Below, piece after piece: positions 44,498-52,833 of a stretch of 64,000 nucleotides of DNA. A program made the position numbers and the translations under genes. The DNA comes from Acidobacteriota bacterium (GTDB lineage Bacteria > Acidobacteriota > Vicinamibacteria > Vicinamibacterales > CAVVIG01): NCBI GenBank assembly GCA_003222395.1, contig QHWB01000042.1:1-64000 (forward strand). Reading direction: 5' to 3'. The notes under the pieces were generated by a model. That model worked only from the letters and a program-made list of their open reading frames with translations. It had not been told where the DNA came from and did no database searches. Positions within the stretch are counted from its first letter, which is position 1. Each line of letters opens with the position of its first letter.

Positions 44498-44538
44498 CCC
44501 CCCAGTCAGGTGCGCTAACCAGGCTGCGCTACATCCCG
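44498..44538 (-). tRNA. tRNA-Pro(GGG), 5' half only
   Basis: On the minus strand from 44538 the sequence shows acceptor 5' strand CGGGATG, TA, a D arm GCGC-AGCCTGGTTA-GCGC, A26, anticodon stem CCTGA and loop CTGGGGG with anticodon GGG. The 3' half (TCAGG stem, T arm, CATCCCG acceptor) does not follow; unrelated sequence begins right after the anticodon loop. The preserved part fits tRNA-Pro exactly, so this is not a chance match. The cut point is a common crossover site of tyrosine recombinases. The roughly 240 bases between it and the DUF433 gene show no gene. Confidence 0.8.
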
Positions 44539-44614
44539 AATTCAGTTGTGAGGTCCGGCTGACGCCGGACGCTCCCTACCATCGACAAACGATCGCGACT
44601 GATCGAGTCTCCGA

Positions 44615-45148
44615 CTACGCGGATCGCTTGCGCCGCGCGTGCGCGACGCGCGATCCGTTTCGCGACGAGGACGACGTCTTCCCGCGCGCAGTTTTCGAGC
44701 GCGGGACGGCGATCGCTCTGACCCTCGCGGTCGCGGGCGGCGACGACAATCGGAAATCCGATGTCGCGGGCGCGGCGGCGAGCAGATCGAGAATCGATCG
44801 CAGCCCTCGCTTCACTTCCGTCAGCCGCTCGCGGGTATTGCGGCCGATCAGCTCGTCGATCGCCGGCGTGTCGGCCCCGACGGGCGCCATCTCCTCGACT
44901 AATCTCTTGCGCGCGCCGGCGAGCGTCAGCCCTTCGACGAGCAACAGATTCTTGATCCGCACGACCTGTTCGACGTCCGCGCGCCGGTACACGCGTGAAC
45001 CGCCGGCGCTCTTCGCGACCCCCAGGTCGGGAAATTCCGTCTCCCACGAGCGCAGCACGTACGGCTGCACCTTCACGATGTCGCACACCTCGGCCGCCTT
45101 GAACAGCGCCCGATTCGGAATCTCGACCTGAGCGGCAGGCTCCGGCAT
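44615..45148 (-). CDS. MerR-family transcriptional regulator
   Basis: A 177-residue regulator. The N-terminal winged-helix domain has FKAAEVCDIVKVQPYVLRSW, then ETEFPDLGVAKSAGGSRVYR and VEQVVRIKNLLLVEGLTLAG, as in MerR regulators that lack a metal-binding loop. A helical stretch follows (RLTEVKRGLRSILDLLA), then a basic, serine-rich tail. There are no cysteines typical of metal-sensing MerR. Together with the tRNA gene it marks the core side of the junction. Its targets are unknown. Confidence 0.85.
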   Translation of the reverse strand: MPEPAAQVEIPNRALFKAAEVCDIVKVQPYVLRSWETEFPDLGVAKSAGGSRVYRRADVEQVVRIKNLLLVEGLTLAGARKRLVEEMAPVGADTPAIDELIGRNTRERLTEVKRGLRSILDLLAAAPATSDFRLSSPPATARVRAIAVPRSKTARGKTSSSSRNGSRVAHARRKRSA

Positions 45149-45262
45149 GCGGTAAACGCCTCAAAGTATATCAGGTCGCTCGGCTTGGACGCTCGCGTTG
45201 AGCGTCGTTCGATCGTCATCGCCGGTAGCTCCCGCCGCGACTGGCTTCCCTGCGTTGCTCTC

Positions 45263-45426
45263 ACACAGCGGAATGGCCGAAGCCGCCGCGCGCCCGATCG
45301 GTGATCGGCACGAGAACGATCGTTCCCGGCTCGATAGCGTGATCGTCGGGCACCGCCGCATGCAGATCCTTGCCGGCAGCGCCGGCCGTCATGTACGTCG
45401 GGAGCGGAAGGCCATCTGACGAGGGA
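45263..45426 (-). pseudogene. Remnant of dUTPase (dut)
   Basis: Immediately after the der stop the minus strand reads DGLPLPTYMTAGAAGKDLHA, then IEPGTIVLVPI. This is the conserved first motif region of trimeric dUTPase (SAG-DL, then the P-G-x-LVP segment). It departs from the family after about 40 residues and stops at 45263. No start codon or downstream motifs II-V are found. The functional dut, if any, must lie elsewhere. Confidence 0.65.
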
Positions 45427-45428
45427 AG

Positions 45429-46847
45429 TTACTTCTTCCGCCGCCGAACCTGCACACGGATCGGCGATCCCACGAACCCGAACTCTTCTCGCAGCTTGTT
45501 GACGAGAAAACGCTGATACGAGAAGTGAAACGTCGTGGCGACATTCGTGAAGAAGACGAACGACGGCGGCGCGACGCCGATCTGCGCAGCGTAAAGAATC
45601 CTCACGTGCCGCCGTCCGGGGCTGACTGGAGGATTTGCCGCCGTTACCGCCTCCACGAACCTGTTGAGGGCCGGCGTCGGGACACGCACGCGCCGCGCCA
45701 CCGCAATGCGCTCGATCGTCTCGATCAACTTCGACGCGCGCTCTCCCGTCAGCGCGGAAATGTGAAGAATCGGCGCGTACTCGAGGAACTTCATCCTGCG
45801 GCGGATCTCCTCGTCGAACTTCTTGACGAAGGTCGCGTCCGCGACTTTGACGAGATCCCACTTGTTCGCGACGATGACGATGCCGCGGCCGGCGCGGTCG
45901 GCTTCGCCGCCGATGGCCGCGTCCTGATCGGTGACACCGGCCTTCGCGTCCACAAGCAGCGCGACGACGTCCGCGTCGGCAATCGATTCCTTGGCGAGCG
46001 CAACACTGACGAGCTCGACTTTTCCCCCACGCTCGACGCGCCCTGGCCGCCGCATCCCCGCGGTGTCGACGATGCGGAATCGGCGCTTGTGCCACATCAG
46101 GATCGAATCGATTGCATCGCGCGTCGTGCCCGGCATGTCGCTGACGAGCACGCGCTCCTCCTTCAGCAGGCGGTTGACCAGAGACGATTTGCCGACGTTC
46201 GGCCGGCCGACGATGGCGACACGCGTTTCCTGCCGGGATTCGGGATTCGGGATTTGGGATTCGTCCGATTCCGGCGGCTCGATGGAGTGAGAACCCCGGC
46301 GAATGGAGTGAGAAGGCCGGCCAATCCCGAATCCCGAATCCCGAATCCCGACACGTTTCACGATCTCATCGAGCAGCTCCGCAACGCCGTCGCCATGTTC
46401 GGCTGAGATCTCGAGGACCGGATCGAATCCAAGAACGAAGAAATCGGTCGCCGCGGCGCGGGCGCGCTTGTCATCGGTCTTGTTGATCGCGAGCAGCACC
46501 GGCTTTCCGGCTCGCCTCAATTCCTGCGCGATCTGTTCGTCGCCCGACACGAGTCCTTCGCGTCCGTCGACCAGCATCACGAGCAGATCGGCGTTGGCGA
46601 TCGCATGTCGCCCGTGCCGGACGACGAGCTCGTGGAGCGGATCCTCGCTCGCGCCGTAAAGGCCGCCCGTGTCGAACAGCTCGAACGTCGCGCCCTGCCA
46701 CGCGACCGGCCGCTCCAGCGCATCGCGCGTCGTCCCGGCCACAGGCGCAACAATCGCGCGGCGGCTGCCGGTCATGCGGTTGAAAAGGGTCGATTTGCCG
46801 ACGTTCGGACGGCCGACGAGCGCGACAGTGGGCAATCTACGGGGCAT
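45429..46847 (-). CDS. der: Ribosome-assembly GTPase Der (EngA)
   Basis: A 472-residue tandem GTPase that helps mature the 50S subunit. G domain 1 has GRPNVGKST, DTGG and NKTD; G domain 2 has GRPNVGKSS, DTAG and NKWD. A C-terminal KH-like domain ends in RVQVRRRKK. The linker between the two G domains (about residues 165-208) is unusual: it carries repeated segments (RDSGFGIGRPSHSIRRGSHS and ESQIPNPESRQ) encoded by an inverted-repeat sequence at 46234-46352. The catalytic cores are complete, so the gene should be functional. It is divergent from the HU gene. Confidence 0.95.
   Translation of the reverse strand: MPRRLPTVALVGRPNVGKSTLFNRMTGSRRAIVAPVAGTTRDALERPVAWQGATFELFDTGGLYGASEDPLHELVVRHGRHAIANADLLVMLVDGREGLVSGDEQIAQELRRAGKPVLLAINKTDDKRARAAATDFFVLGFDPVLEISAEHGDGVAELLDEIVKRVGIRDSGFGIGRPSHSIRRGSHSIEPPESDESQIPNPESRQETRVAIVGRPNVGKSSLVNRLLKEERVLVSDMPGTTRDAIDSILMWHKRRFRIVDTAGMRRPGRVERGGKVELVSVALAKESIADADVVALLVDAKAGVTDQDAAIGGEADRAGRGIVIVANKWDLVKVADATFVKKFDEEIRRRMKFLEYAPILHISALTGERASKLIETIERIAVARRVRVPTPALNRFVEAVTAANPPVSPGRRHVRILYAAQIGVAPPSFVFFTNVATTFHFSYQRFLVNKLREEFGFVGSPIRVQVRRRKK
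46234..46352. repeat. Inverted repeat inserted in frame in the der linker
   Basis: The left arm (46234-46262) consists of cgggatt tandem units; the right arm (46321-46352) is their complement, atcccga units. Between them atggagtgagaa occurs twice. The whole unit can fold as a hairpin and stays in frame, extending the inter-domain linker by about 40 residues. Confidence 0.8.
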
Positions 46848-46871
46848 GCTTCAAGTAACTTAGCCTCAGCC

Positions 46872-46900
46872 TTGACAGTGTAAGTCTCACAATTTATAGT
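46872..46900 (+). promoter_or_regulatory. Sigma-70 promoter of the HU gene
   Basis: TTGACA at 46872-46877, a 17-bp spacer, and TATAGT at 46895-46900, one base from the consensus -10. An AGGAGA ribosome site at 46915-46920 precedes the ATG at 46929. This is the clearest promoter in the window. Confidence 0.8.
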
Positions 46901-46928
46901 ATTTACACGCCCTCAGGAGACCCTAAGC

Positions 46929-47198
46929 ATGATCAAGGTCGACATCGTCAACGAAGTGTCGAAAATCGCCGACATCACCAAGGTTAAAGCCGAGGTGGCC
47001 GTGGACGCGGTATTCGACGCGATGCGGATCTCCATGCAGCGCGGCGAGCGCATCGAGCTGCGCGGGTTCGGGGTCTTCCAGGTGAAGCCGCGGAAGCGCG
47101 GCATCGGCCGCAATCCCCGCACGGGGAAGGAAGTGCGCATTCCGCCCGGCCGCACTATTCGATTCAAGCCCGGTAAAGACCTTCAGAACATCGGATAA
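46929..47198 (+). CDS. HU/IHF-family nucleoid DNA-binding protein
   Basis: An 89-residue histone-like protein that bends DNA as a dimer. The body has the usual order: N-terminal helices (MIKVDIVNEVSKIADITKVK), RIELRGFGVFQVKPRKRG, then the DNA-binding arm GRNPRTGKEVRIPPGRTIRF with the intercalating proline, and KPGKDLQNIG at the end. It is preceded by a near-consensus promoter and strong ribosome site, as expected for an abundant protein. HU and IHF cannot be told apart with certainty here. Confidence 0.93.
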   Translation: MIKVDIVNEVSKIADITKVKAEVAVDAVFDAMRISMQRGERIELRGFGVFQVKPRKRGIGRNPRTGKEVRIPPGRTIRFKPGKDLQNIG

Positions 47199-47207
47199 TC
47201 GATCTCG

Positions 47208-48164
47208 TTGGAACCTCTTCGCAACGATTCCGGGCTGCTGACGCCGCCGCAGGTCGTGTGGCAGCCGCGACAGAAATTCCGGGATCGCGTCTGGCTTCAC
47301 GTCGTTCTGTTTCTGCTGACGGTCGCCATGACGACGTGGGTGGGCGCCGATCAGTACGTCGCGTTCCTGTCGGACTTCACGCCGCCGGCTCGGCTGCCGC
47401 TGCCAATCGGCGCGCTGCTCGTGCGCGGATTCTGGTACAGCGGAACCATTCTCGCCATACTCGGTTGTCACGAGCTCGGACACTACCTCGCCTGCCGGTA
47501 TTATGACGTCGACGCGTCTCTGCCGTTCTTTCTGCCATTTCCGATCTCGATTACAGGTACGCTCGGCGCCTTCATTCGGATTCGCGAGCCGATTCCTACC
47601 AAACGGATGCTGTTCGACATCGGCATCGCCGGACCGATTGCCGGGTTCCTCGTCGCCCTTCCTGCCCTGTTCGTCGGCGTGGCGATGTCGCACGTCGTGC
47701 GCGTGCCGGCCGATTTCACCGGCTTCGAGCTGGGCGAGCCGCTGCTCTTCAAGATCGCCGAGAAGATGCTCTGGGGAACGATCGCCGATCCGTACTCGTT
47801 GAACCTGCACCCGATGGCGTTCGCGGCGTGGTTCGGTCTGCTCGCGACGGCGCTCAATCTGTTTCCGATCGGTCAGCTCGACGGCGGCCACATTTCGTAT
47901 GCCGTGCTCGGCCGGTACTCCACGTACCTCACGTTCGTGATGATTGGCGTCGCGATCGTCCTCGCCGGTTACTTTTCGGCGAGCTGGATCGTCTGGACCG
48001 GGCTGATGGTCGCGATGCTGTTCATGTTCGGACCGAGACACCCGCAGGTGTTCGACGAACACGTGCCGCTCGATCGCACGCGCCTCGTGCTCGCCGGACT
48101 CGCGCTCCTGATGTTCATCCTCTGTTTCACGCCGGCGCCGATCTCGGAACTGATTAGACGCTGA
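47208..48164 (+). CDS. Site-2-protease-type (M50) membrane metalloprotease
   Basis: A 318-residue multi-pass protease with a TTG start 9 bases after the HU stop. The zinc-binding helix reads LGCHELGHYLACRYY (HExxH) and the second motif GQLDGGHISYAVLGR supplies the third metal ligand (LDGG). Hydrophobic segments surround both. The SLPFFLPFPISITGTLGAFI loop is typical of the plant-EGY/ Acidobacterial type of S2P. It would cleave membrane-spanning substrates, often anti-sigma factors. The stop faces the end of priA, with a repeat-rich hairpin between them (48168-48287). Confidence 0.88.
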   Translation: MEPLRNDSGLLTPPQVVWQPRQKFRDRVWLHVVLFLLTVAMTTWVGADQYVAFLSDFTPPARLPLPIGALLVRGFWYSGTILAILGCHELGHYLACRYYDVDASLPFFLPFPISITGTLGAFIRIREPIPTKRMLFDIGIAGPIAGFLVALPALFVGVAMSHVVRVPADFTGFELGEPLLFKIAEKMLWGTIADPYSLNLHPMAFAAWFGLLATALNLFPIGQLDGGHISYAVLGRYSTYLTFVMIGVAIVLAGYFSASWIVWTGLMVAMLFMFGPRHPQVFDEHVPLDRTRLVLAGLALLMFILCFTPAPISELIRR

Positions 48165-48167
48165 GAT

Positions 48168-48287
48168 TGCTGATTTCAGATTGCTGATTGTTGATTGATT
48201 GCTGATTGGTGATTCGATTGCGCTGATGCGATTGATCGCCAATCAGCAATCAATCAGCAATCTGAAATCAGAAATCAGAAATTTCAG
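48168..48287. repeat. Long inverted repeat of GATTGCTGATT units between convergent genes
   Basis: The left side contains repeated gattgctgatt/gattgattgctg units; the right side (from about 48236) contains the complementary caatcagcaatc and gaaatcagaaatc units. The arms can pair over more than 30 bases around a short centre. It lies between the stops of the protease and priA, so it may act as a two-way terminator. Confidence 0.75.
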
Positions 48288-50602
48288 AGAACTGAAATCG
48301 GATCCACGTCGACGATGACGCGCTTCTGAAGATCCGGACGCGTCTTCAGCGCCGTCTGAAGCGCTTCGCGAATCCGTTTGCGGTTGACCCCTTTGATGAG
48401 CAGCTGCGCGCGGTACTCGCCGCGCAGTCTGGCAATCGGTGGCGGCGCCGGCCCCAGCACGCGCAGATCTCCTCCCCTGGCCGCATCCCGCAGCTTCTGC
48501 ACGATGTCCGCCGCATCGTCGATGGCGGCCGAAAACGTTCGGCCGCGAACGATGCTGTTCACCAGCGACACGAGCGGCGGATACCGCATCGCGCGGCGGA
48601 ACTGCAGCTCGCGCTCGTAGAACGCGGGGTAATCCTGGCGGCACGCAAGGCGGATGCTGTAGTGGTCGGGATACAGCGTCTGGACGATTGCTTCGCCCTT
48701 CTGCTCTCCCCGGCCCGCGCGGCCGGCCACTTGTGTGAGCAGCTGAAATGTCCGCTCGGACGCGCGGAAATCGGCGAGGCCGAGCCCGACGTCCGCCGAC
48801 ACGACGCCGACAAGCGTGACGCGCGGGAAATCGTGACCCTTCGCAATCATCTGGGTCCCGACGAGGACGTCGATGTCGCCGTCGCGAAATTTCGCCAGCA
48901 GCGTCGCGAGCGCGCCTTTGCGCCGGATCGCATCACGATCGAGTCGACCGACGCGTGCGCCCGGGCTCGCCTTCTTCACCTCGGCCTCGACGCGCTCGGT
49001 GCCGAAACCCGTCTGCTCGAGGTACGGGCCGGCGCACAGCGGACATGCAGCCGGCACGCGCGCGCTGTAGTTGCAGTAGTGGCATCGCGCGCGGCGGGCG
49101 TGCCCTTCGCCGTGGATGACGAGCGACACGCTGCAGTTCGGGCAGTCGAGCGTGCCGGCGCATTGACGGCAGAACACCGCCGTCGCAAATCCTCGGCGGT
49201 TCAACAGGATGAGCGCCTGCTCTCGGCGATCGATCCGCGCCTGCACCGCTTCACGCAGCGCGCGGCCGAGCACGACGTCCGGTCCGTCCGCCGCGTACTC
49301 GTCGCGCATGTCGACGATGGTGACGGCGGCAAGCGGCCGATCGAGCACGCGGCGCTCCATCACGACGCGCTCGTACTTGCCGGTGATCGCGTTGTGATAG
49401 CTCTCCATCGACGGCGTCGCCGATCCGAGGACCACGAGCGCGCCGGCGTGCTGCGCCCGCACGATCGCGACGTCGCGTCCGTTGTAGCGCGGCGCCTCTT
49501 CCTGTTTGTACGAACCGTCGTGTTCTTCGTCGACGACGATGAGGCCGACCGGCGCGAGCGGCGCGAAGACAGCCGACCGCGTGCCGACGACGACGTCGAT
49601 GTCGCCGCGGCGGATGCGCTGCCACTGATCGTGGCGCTCGCCGTCGGACAGGCCGCTGTGCTGAATGGCGACGCGCTCGCCGAACGTGTCGCGAAACAGC
49701 GCGGCGACCGCCGGCGTCAGAGCGATCTCGGGGACGAGCATCAGCGTCCGGCGTCCGGCGTCGCGGACCGCGGCGGCCAGGCGGAGATAGATCTCGGTTT
49801 TTCCGCTGCCCGTGACGCCGTGCAGCAGCGCGACCCTGAAATCCGCGACCCGGGCGAGGGCGGAGAGTCGTCGAAACGCAGCCTCCTGCTCCGGCATCAA
49901 AGGGGGACCGACACGGGACGGACACGGGTCCGACCCCGGTCCGACCCGTGTCGGACCCCATGGATCCCTGTCGATCCGCTCCTGTCGGAAGCTGACGTAA
50001 CCGTGGCGCGCGAGGCGCGACATGGCGTCGGCGGCAATACCGCGCGTTGCCAGGACCGGCGTCGGAATGCCGTCCGGAGATCCGGCGAGCAACACGAGCG
50101 CTTCGCGTTGTTTTGTGGTCAACTCGCGGCCCTGAAAGGGCCGCGCCACAGACGCAGCATCTGGTCCCGCCACAGACGCACCATCTGGTGCCGCCACCGA
50201 CACCGCATCTGATCCCGCCGCGACAGCCACGGCCTCGAGGCCGGCCGTGGTGATAGCGGCCACGCGCATCGTCTTGTGCGCGTCGGCGCGGCCGCCACGC
50301 GCCATCGGCGGCAGCAGCGCCGGGATGGTGTCGCCGACGCCGCACGCGTAGTACTCCGCCGTCCAGCGCGCGAGCGCGACGACGTCCGGAGGCACGAACG
50401 AGTCGGCGTCGACTATCTGATGGATCGGCTTGACGTCGCGCAACTCGTCGGTCGCCGAACGCTCGACGACGATGCCGGTGACGAGGCGCGATCCGAGCGG
50501 AACGATGACGCGCGCGCCGACCGGCGGCGCGTCGATGCCATCGGGCACCGCGTAGGACAGAAGATCGAGCGCTGGAACAGGAACGGCAACGAGGACACGC
50601 AT
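48284..50602 (-). CDS. priA: Primosomal protein N' (replication restart helicase PriA)
   Basis: A 772-residue helicase from ATG 50602 (MRVLVAVPVPALDLLSYAVP), chosen because the extra 20 residues of the longer ORF precede the family start. It has an N-terminal DNA-binding domain, Walker A GVTGSGKTEIYL, DEEH box, ATPSMESY, and the zinc-binding insert with eight cysteines (CRQCAG, CPNCSV, CHYCNYS, CPLCAGP). Helicase motifs V-VI include GTQMIAKGHDF and QVAGRAGRG. Between the N-terminal region and the helicase core there are low-complexity stretches (VAAPDGASVAGPDAASVA, and one encoded by repeats at 49903-49961). It is last in the ugd-to-priA gene series. Confidence 0.95.
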   Translation of the reverse strand: MRVLVAVPVPALDLLSYAVPDGIDAPPVGARVIVPLGSRLVTGIVVERSATDELRDVKPIHQIVDADSFVPPDVVALARWTAEYYACGVGDTIPALLPPMARGGRADAHKTMRVAAITTAGLEAVAVAAGSDAVSVAAPDGASVAGPDAASVARPFQGRELTTKQREALVLLAGSPDGIPTPVLATRGIAADAMSRLARHGYVSFRQERIDRDPWGPTRVGPGSDPCPSRVGPPLMPEQEAAFRRLSALARVADFRVALLHGVTGSGKTEIYLRLAAAVRDAGRRTLMLVPEIALTPAVAALFRDTFGERVAIQHSGLSDGERHDQWQRIRRGDIDVVVGTRSAVFAPLAPVGLIVVDEEHDGSYKQEEAPRYNGRDVAIVRAQHAGALVVLGSATPSMESYHNAITGKYERVVMERRVLDRPLAAVTIVDMRDEYAADGPDVVLGRALREAVQARIDRREQALILLNRRGFATAVFCRQCAGTLDCPNCSVSLVIHGEGHARRARCHYCNYSARVPAACPLCAGPYLEQTGFGTERVEAEVKKASPGARVGRLDRDAIRRKGALATLLAKFRDGDIDVLVGTQMIAKGHDFPRVTLVGVVSADVGLGLADFRASERTFQLLTQVAGRAGRGEQKGEAIVQTLYPDHYSIRLACRQDYPAFYERELQFRRAMRYPPLVSLVNSIVRGRTFSAAIDDAADIVQKLRDAARGGDLRVLGPAPPPIARLRGEYRAQLLIKGVNRKRIREALQTALKTRPDLQKRVIVDVDPISVL
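49903..49961. repeat. Palindromic GTCCGACCC-type repeats inside priA
   Basis: Overlapping copies of gaccgacacggg, ggacacgggtccgacc and ggtccgacccgtgtcgg lie here; the outer arms ccgacacggg and cccgtgtcgg are complementary. In the PriA frame they encode a Gly/Pro/Arg-rich linker (GPTRVGPGSDPCPSRVGPP) that is not part of the family core. Confidence 0.7.
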
Positions 50603-50630
50603 GGACGATCGAGACGACCGATTCGGAGCT

Positions 50631-51356
50631 TCAGACCTCGGACTGGAGGAGGCGGCGGACAACTTTCATATCTTCCCACACCTCACGCTTCGACGAGGGA
50701 TTGCGCAGCAGATACGCGGGGTGGAACGTCGGAATCAGCTTCGCGCCGCGATAGTCGTACACGCGGCCGCGCAGCCGCGAGATCGGATCGAGCGTGCGCA
50801 GCAGCGTTCGCGCAGCGAACGTGCCCAGCGCCACGATGACCTTCGGTTTGATGATGTCGATCTGCTGGAACAGGAACGGCTCGCACGTTTCGACTTCGTC
50901 CTGCTCGGGGTTGCGATTTCCCGGAGGGCGGCACTTGATCACGTTGGCGATGTAGACGCCTTCGCGCTTCAGGCCGATCGCCTCGATGATTTTCGTGAGG
51001 AGCTGCCCGGCGCGCCCGACGAACGGAATCCCCTGGATGTCTTCGTCACCGCCGGGGGCCTCGCCGACGAACATCAGATCGGCGTCAGGATTGCCGACGC
51101 CGAACACGATCTGCCTGCGACCCATCGCGTGCAGTTTGCAGCGCGTGCAGTCGCCGATCTCCGTGCGGACGGCGGCGAGAGCTTCGGCGGAACTACGCGA
51201 AAACGTCGCCGGGTGGCCGTCGTCGCGGCGGTCGTCCCGAGGCTGTCGCGGCGCGACTTTGCCCGCGCGAGTCCGCCAGGCGCCGTCCCGGCTCACGCCC
51301 GCCACGCCGAGCTCAGCCGCGAACTTGAGATGTTCCTTGATCTGTTCGCGATCCAT
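50631..51356 (-). CDS. Family 4 (iron-sulfur) uracil-DNA glycosylase
   Basis: A 241-residue enzyme from ATG 51356, which overlaps the coaBC end by 44 bases. It removes uracil from DNA. The family-4 motifs are present: [20 protein letters not shown] at about 98-117 with catalytic-loop residues, [13 protein letters not shown], and [10 protein letters not shown] near the C-terminus. Four cysteines for the [4Fe-4S] cluster are in place: C70 and C73 (CTRC), C142 and C158. A charged N-terminal extension of about 45 residues precedes the core. It lies between coaBC and priA on one strand. Confidence 0.92.
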   Translation of the reverse strand: MDREQIKEHLKFAAELGVAGVSRDGAWRTRAGKVAPRQPRDDRRDDGHPATFSRSSAEALAAVRTEIGDCTRCKLHAMGRRQIVFGVGNPDADLMFVGEAPGGDEDIQGIPFVGRAGQLLTKIIEAIGLKREGVYIANVIKCRPPGNRNPEQDEVETCEPFLFQQIDIIKPKVIVALGTFAARTLLRTLDPISRLRGRVYDYRGAKLIPTFHPAYLLRNPSSKREVWEDMKVVRRLLQSEV

Positions 51357-52548
51357 GGGCGGCGAGCACCCTTTCCACCCGGTCGAGAATGTCCGACGCG
51401 ATGCGCGCCTTCGACTGCAGCGGCAGCGGTTCCGATCCGTCTGGACCGATGACGATGACCGCGTTGGTGTCGACGTCGAAGCCGGCGTCGGAGCGGGCCA
51501 CGTCGTTGGCGATGATGAGGTCGACGTGTTTTTTCGCGCGCTTTTCGGCCGCACGCGCGAGCAGGTTCTCGGTTTCGGCCGCGAACCCGACGAGCACCGG
51601 TCCTTTGGCCGACGAGAGGCGCCGGTGACCGAGATCGCCGAGGATGTCGGGCGTCTTGTGCAGCACGAGCGTCAGCGTGTCGGCGCCCTTCTGGACTTTC
51701 TGCGGCGCCCGCTGCGGCGCGTAATCGGCGACGGCGGCCGCCATGATCACGACGTCCATCTGGCCCGCGCGCGACATCACCGCGCGATGCATTTCGGCGG
51801 CGGTCCGCACCTGCACTACCTCGCGCGCCGCCGGCGGCTCGAGGCTCGTCGGCCCGCTGATGAGCGTCACGTTGGCGCCGCGGCGCACGGCTTCGGCGGC
51901 GACGGCGTAGCCCATCTTGCCGCTCGAGCGGTTGCCGATGAAGCGCACCGGATCGAAGTCCTCGTAGGTCGGGCCGGCGGTGACGAGGACTTTCTGCCCG
52001 CGGAGCGGACTGGCCGGCCGCAGGATGACATCGGCCGCCGCGACGATTTCGTCGGGCTCGGCGAGCCGCCCTTTGCCGATCCAGCCGCACGCGAGGTAGC
52101 CCTCGCCCGGTTCGACGAAGCGCACGCCGCGCGCCGCGAGCGTGTCGAGGTTCTTGCGCACCGCTTCGTGCGCGAACATGTTGGTGTTCATCGCGGGCGC
52201 GAGGAGCACGGGCGCGCGCGTGGCGGTGTAGAGCGTCGACAGAAAATCGTCGGCGATGCCGTTGGCGAGCTTGCCGATCACGTTGGCCGTCGCCGGCGCG
52301 ACGATCAGCAGATCGATCGTCGAGGCGAGCGCGATGTGCTCGATGTCGGAGTTGGCGCCCGTCTCGAACTGATCGGTGATGACGCGGCGGCGCGTGATCG
52401 CCTCGAACGTGACGGCCCCGACGAACTTCGTCGCCGAGTGCGTCATCACGGCGACCACGTCGTGCCCGCGCTTCTGCAGCCCGCGCGCGACCTCGACCGC
52501 CTTGTACGCCCCAATCCCGCCGGTCACGCCGAGCGCGATCAATGCCAC
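51313..52548 (-). CDS. coaBC: Phosphopantothenoylcysteine decarboxylase / phosphopantothenate-cysteine ligase (CoaBC)
   Basis: A 411-residue bifunctional enzyme of coenzyme A synthesis. CoaC half: [18 protein letters not shown] at the FMN site, [10 protein letters not shown], and the catalytic-cysteine region [16 protein letters not shown]. CoaB half: [20 protein letters not shown] and [10 protein letters not shown] for nucleotide binding, [10 protein letters not shown], and [10 protein letters not shown]. Both halves are complete. Its start lies directly beside the repeat array 52555-52626 that separates it from rpoZ; the rpoZ-coaBC order is a common bacterial arrangement. Confidence 0.95.
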   Translation of the reverse strand: MALIALGVTGGIGAYKAVEVARGLQKRGHDVVAVMTHSATKFVGAVTFEAITRRRVITDQFETGANSDIEHIALASTIDLLIVAPATANVIGKLANGIADDFLSTLYTATRAPVLLAPAMNTNMFAHEAVRKNLDTLAARGVRFVEPGEGYLACGWIGKGRLAEPDEIVAAADVILRPASPLRGQKVLVTAGPTYEDFDPVRFIGNRSSGKMGYAVAAEAVRRGANVTLISGPTSLEPPAAREVVQVRTAAEMHRAVMSRAGQMDVVIMAAAVADYAPQRAPQKVQKGADTLTLVLHKTPDILGDLGHRRLSSAKGPVLVGFAAETENLLARAAEKRAKKHVDLIIANDVARSDAGFDVDTNAVIVIGPDGSEPLPLQSKARIASDILDRVERVLAAHGSRTDQGTSQVRG

Positions 52549-52554
52549 TGCGTT

Positions 52555-52626
52555 ACTCGATTGGCCAATTACCCGATTACCCGATTATCCAATTACTCGA
52601 TTACTCGATTACTCGATTACTCGATT
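52555..52626. repeat. Tandem ACTCGATT-type repeat between rpoZ and coaBC
   Basis: An 8-base unit (actcgatt, with variants acccgatt and tatccaatt) is repeated about eight times. The array covers the rpoZ stop codon and ends just upstream of the coaBC start. It may vary in copy number and change the spacing or translation of coaBC. Confidence 0.8.
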
Positions 52627-52817
52627 GTTCCGGTTTTCGTCTGACCAGGCTCGATCTTCTCGACCTGCTTCGTGATGACCTCGCGCTGGGCGACGGTCGT
52701 CTTCTTGTGCTCGCCGACATCGACGCGCGGCACGGATCCGGCGAGGAGCTGACGCGCACGGGCGCCGGCCGTGACGACGAACTCGAAGGAATTGGGAAGT
52801 TTTGTCCGGTCAATCAT
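52617..52817 (-). CDS. rpoZ: RNA polymerase omega subunit
   Basis: A 66-residue protein from ATG 52817 (AGGAAGG nine bases upstream; a TTG at 52826 is too close to that site). It begins [20 protein letters not shown], then [13 protein letters not shown], and [20 protein letters not shown], the usual omega pattern (here without the N-terminal MAR). Omega stabilises the beta' subunit during RNA polymerase assembly. The position between gmk and coaBC is the conserved gmk-rpoZ-coaBC order and supports the call. Confidence 0.88.
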   Translation of the reverse strand: MIDRTKLPNSFEFVVTAGARARQLLAGSVPRVDVGEHKKTTVAQREVITKQVEKIEPGQTKTGTIE

Positions 52818-52833
52818 TTCAAGCAACCTTCCT

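Noticed and set aside
44260-44538. A group I intron inside the tRNA-Pro gene
   Set aside because: No 3' half of the tRNA was found within the following 240 bases and no intron core was seen, so a truncation is more likely.
46923-48242. A 439-residue minus-strand ORF opposite HU and the site-2 protease
   Set aside because: Low-complexity charged translation; the plus strand has a promoter, ribosome site and catalytic motifs.
48662-50212. A 516-residue plus-strand ORF opposite priA
   Set aside because: It is antisense to a firmly identified helicase; the translation is Arg/Asp/His-rich with no motif, as expected for the reverse frame of GC-rich coding DNA.
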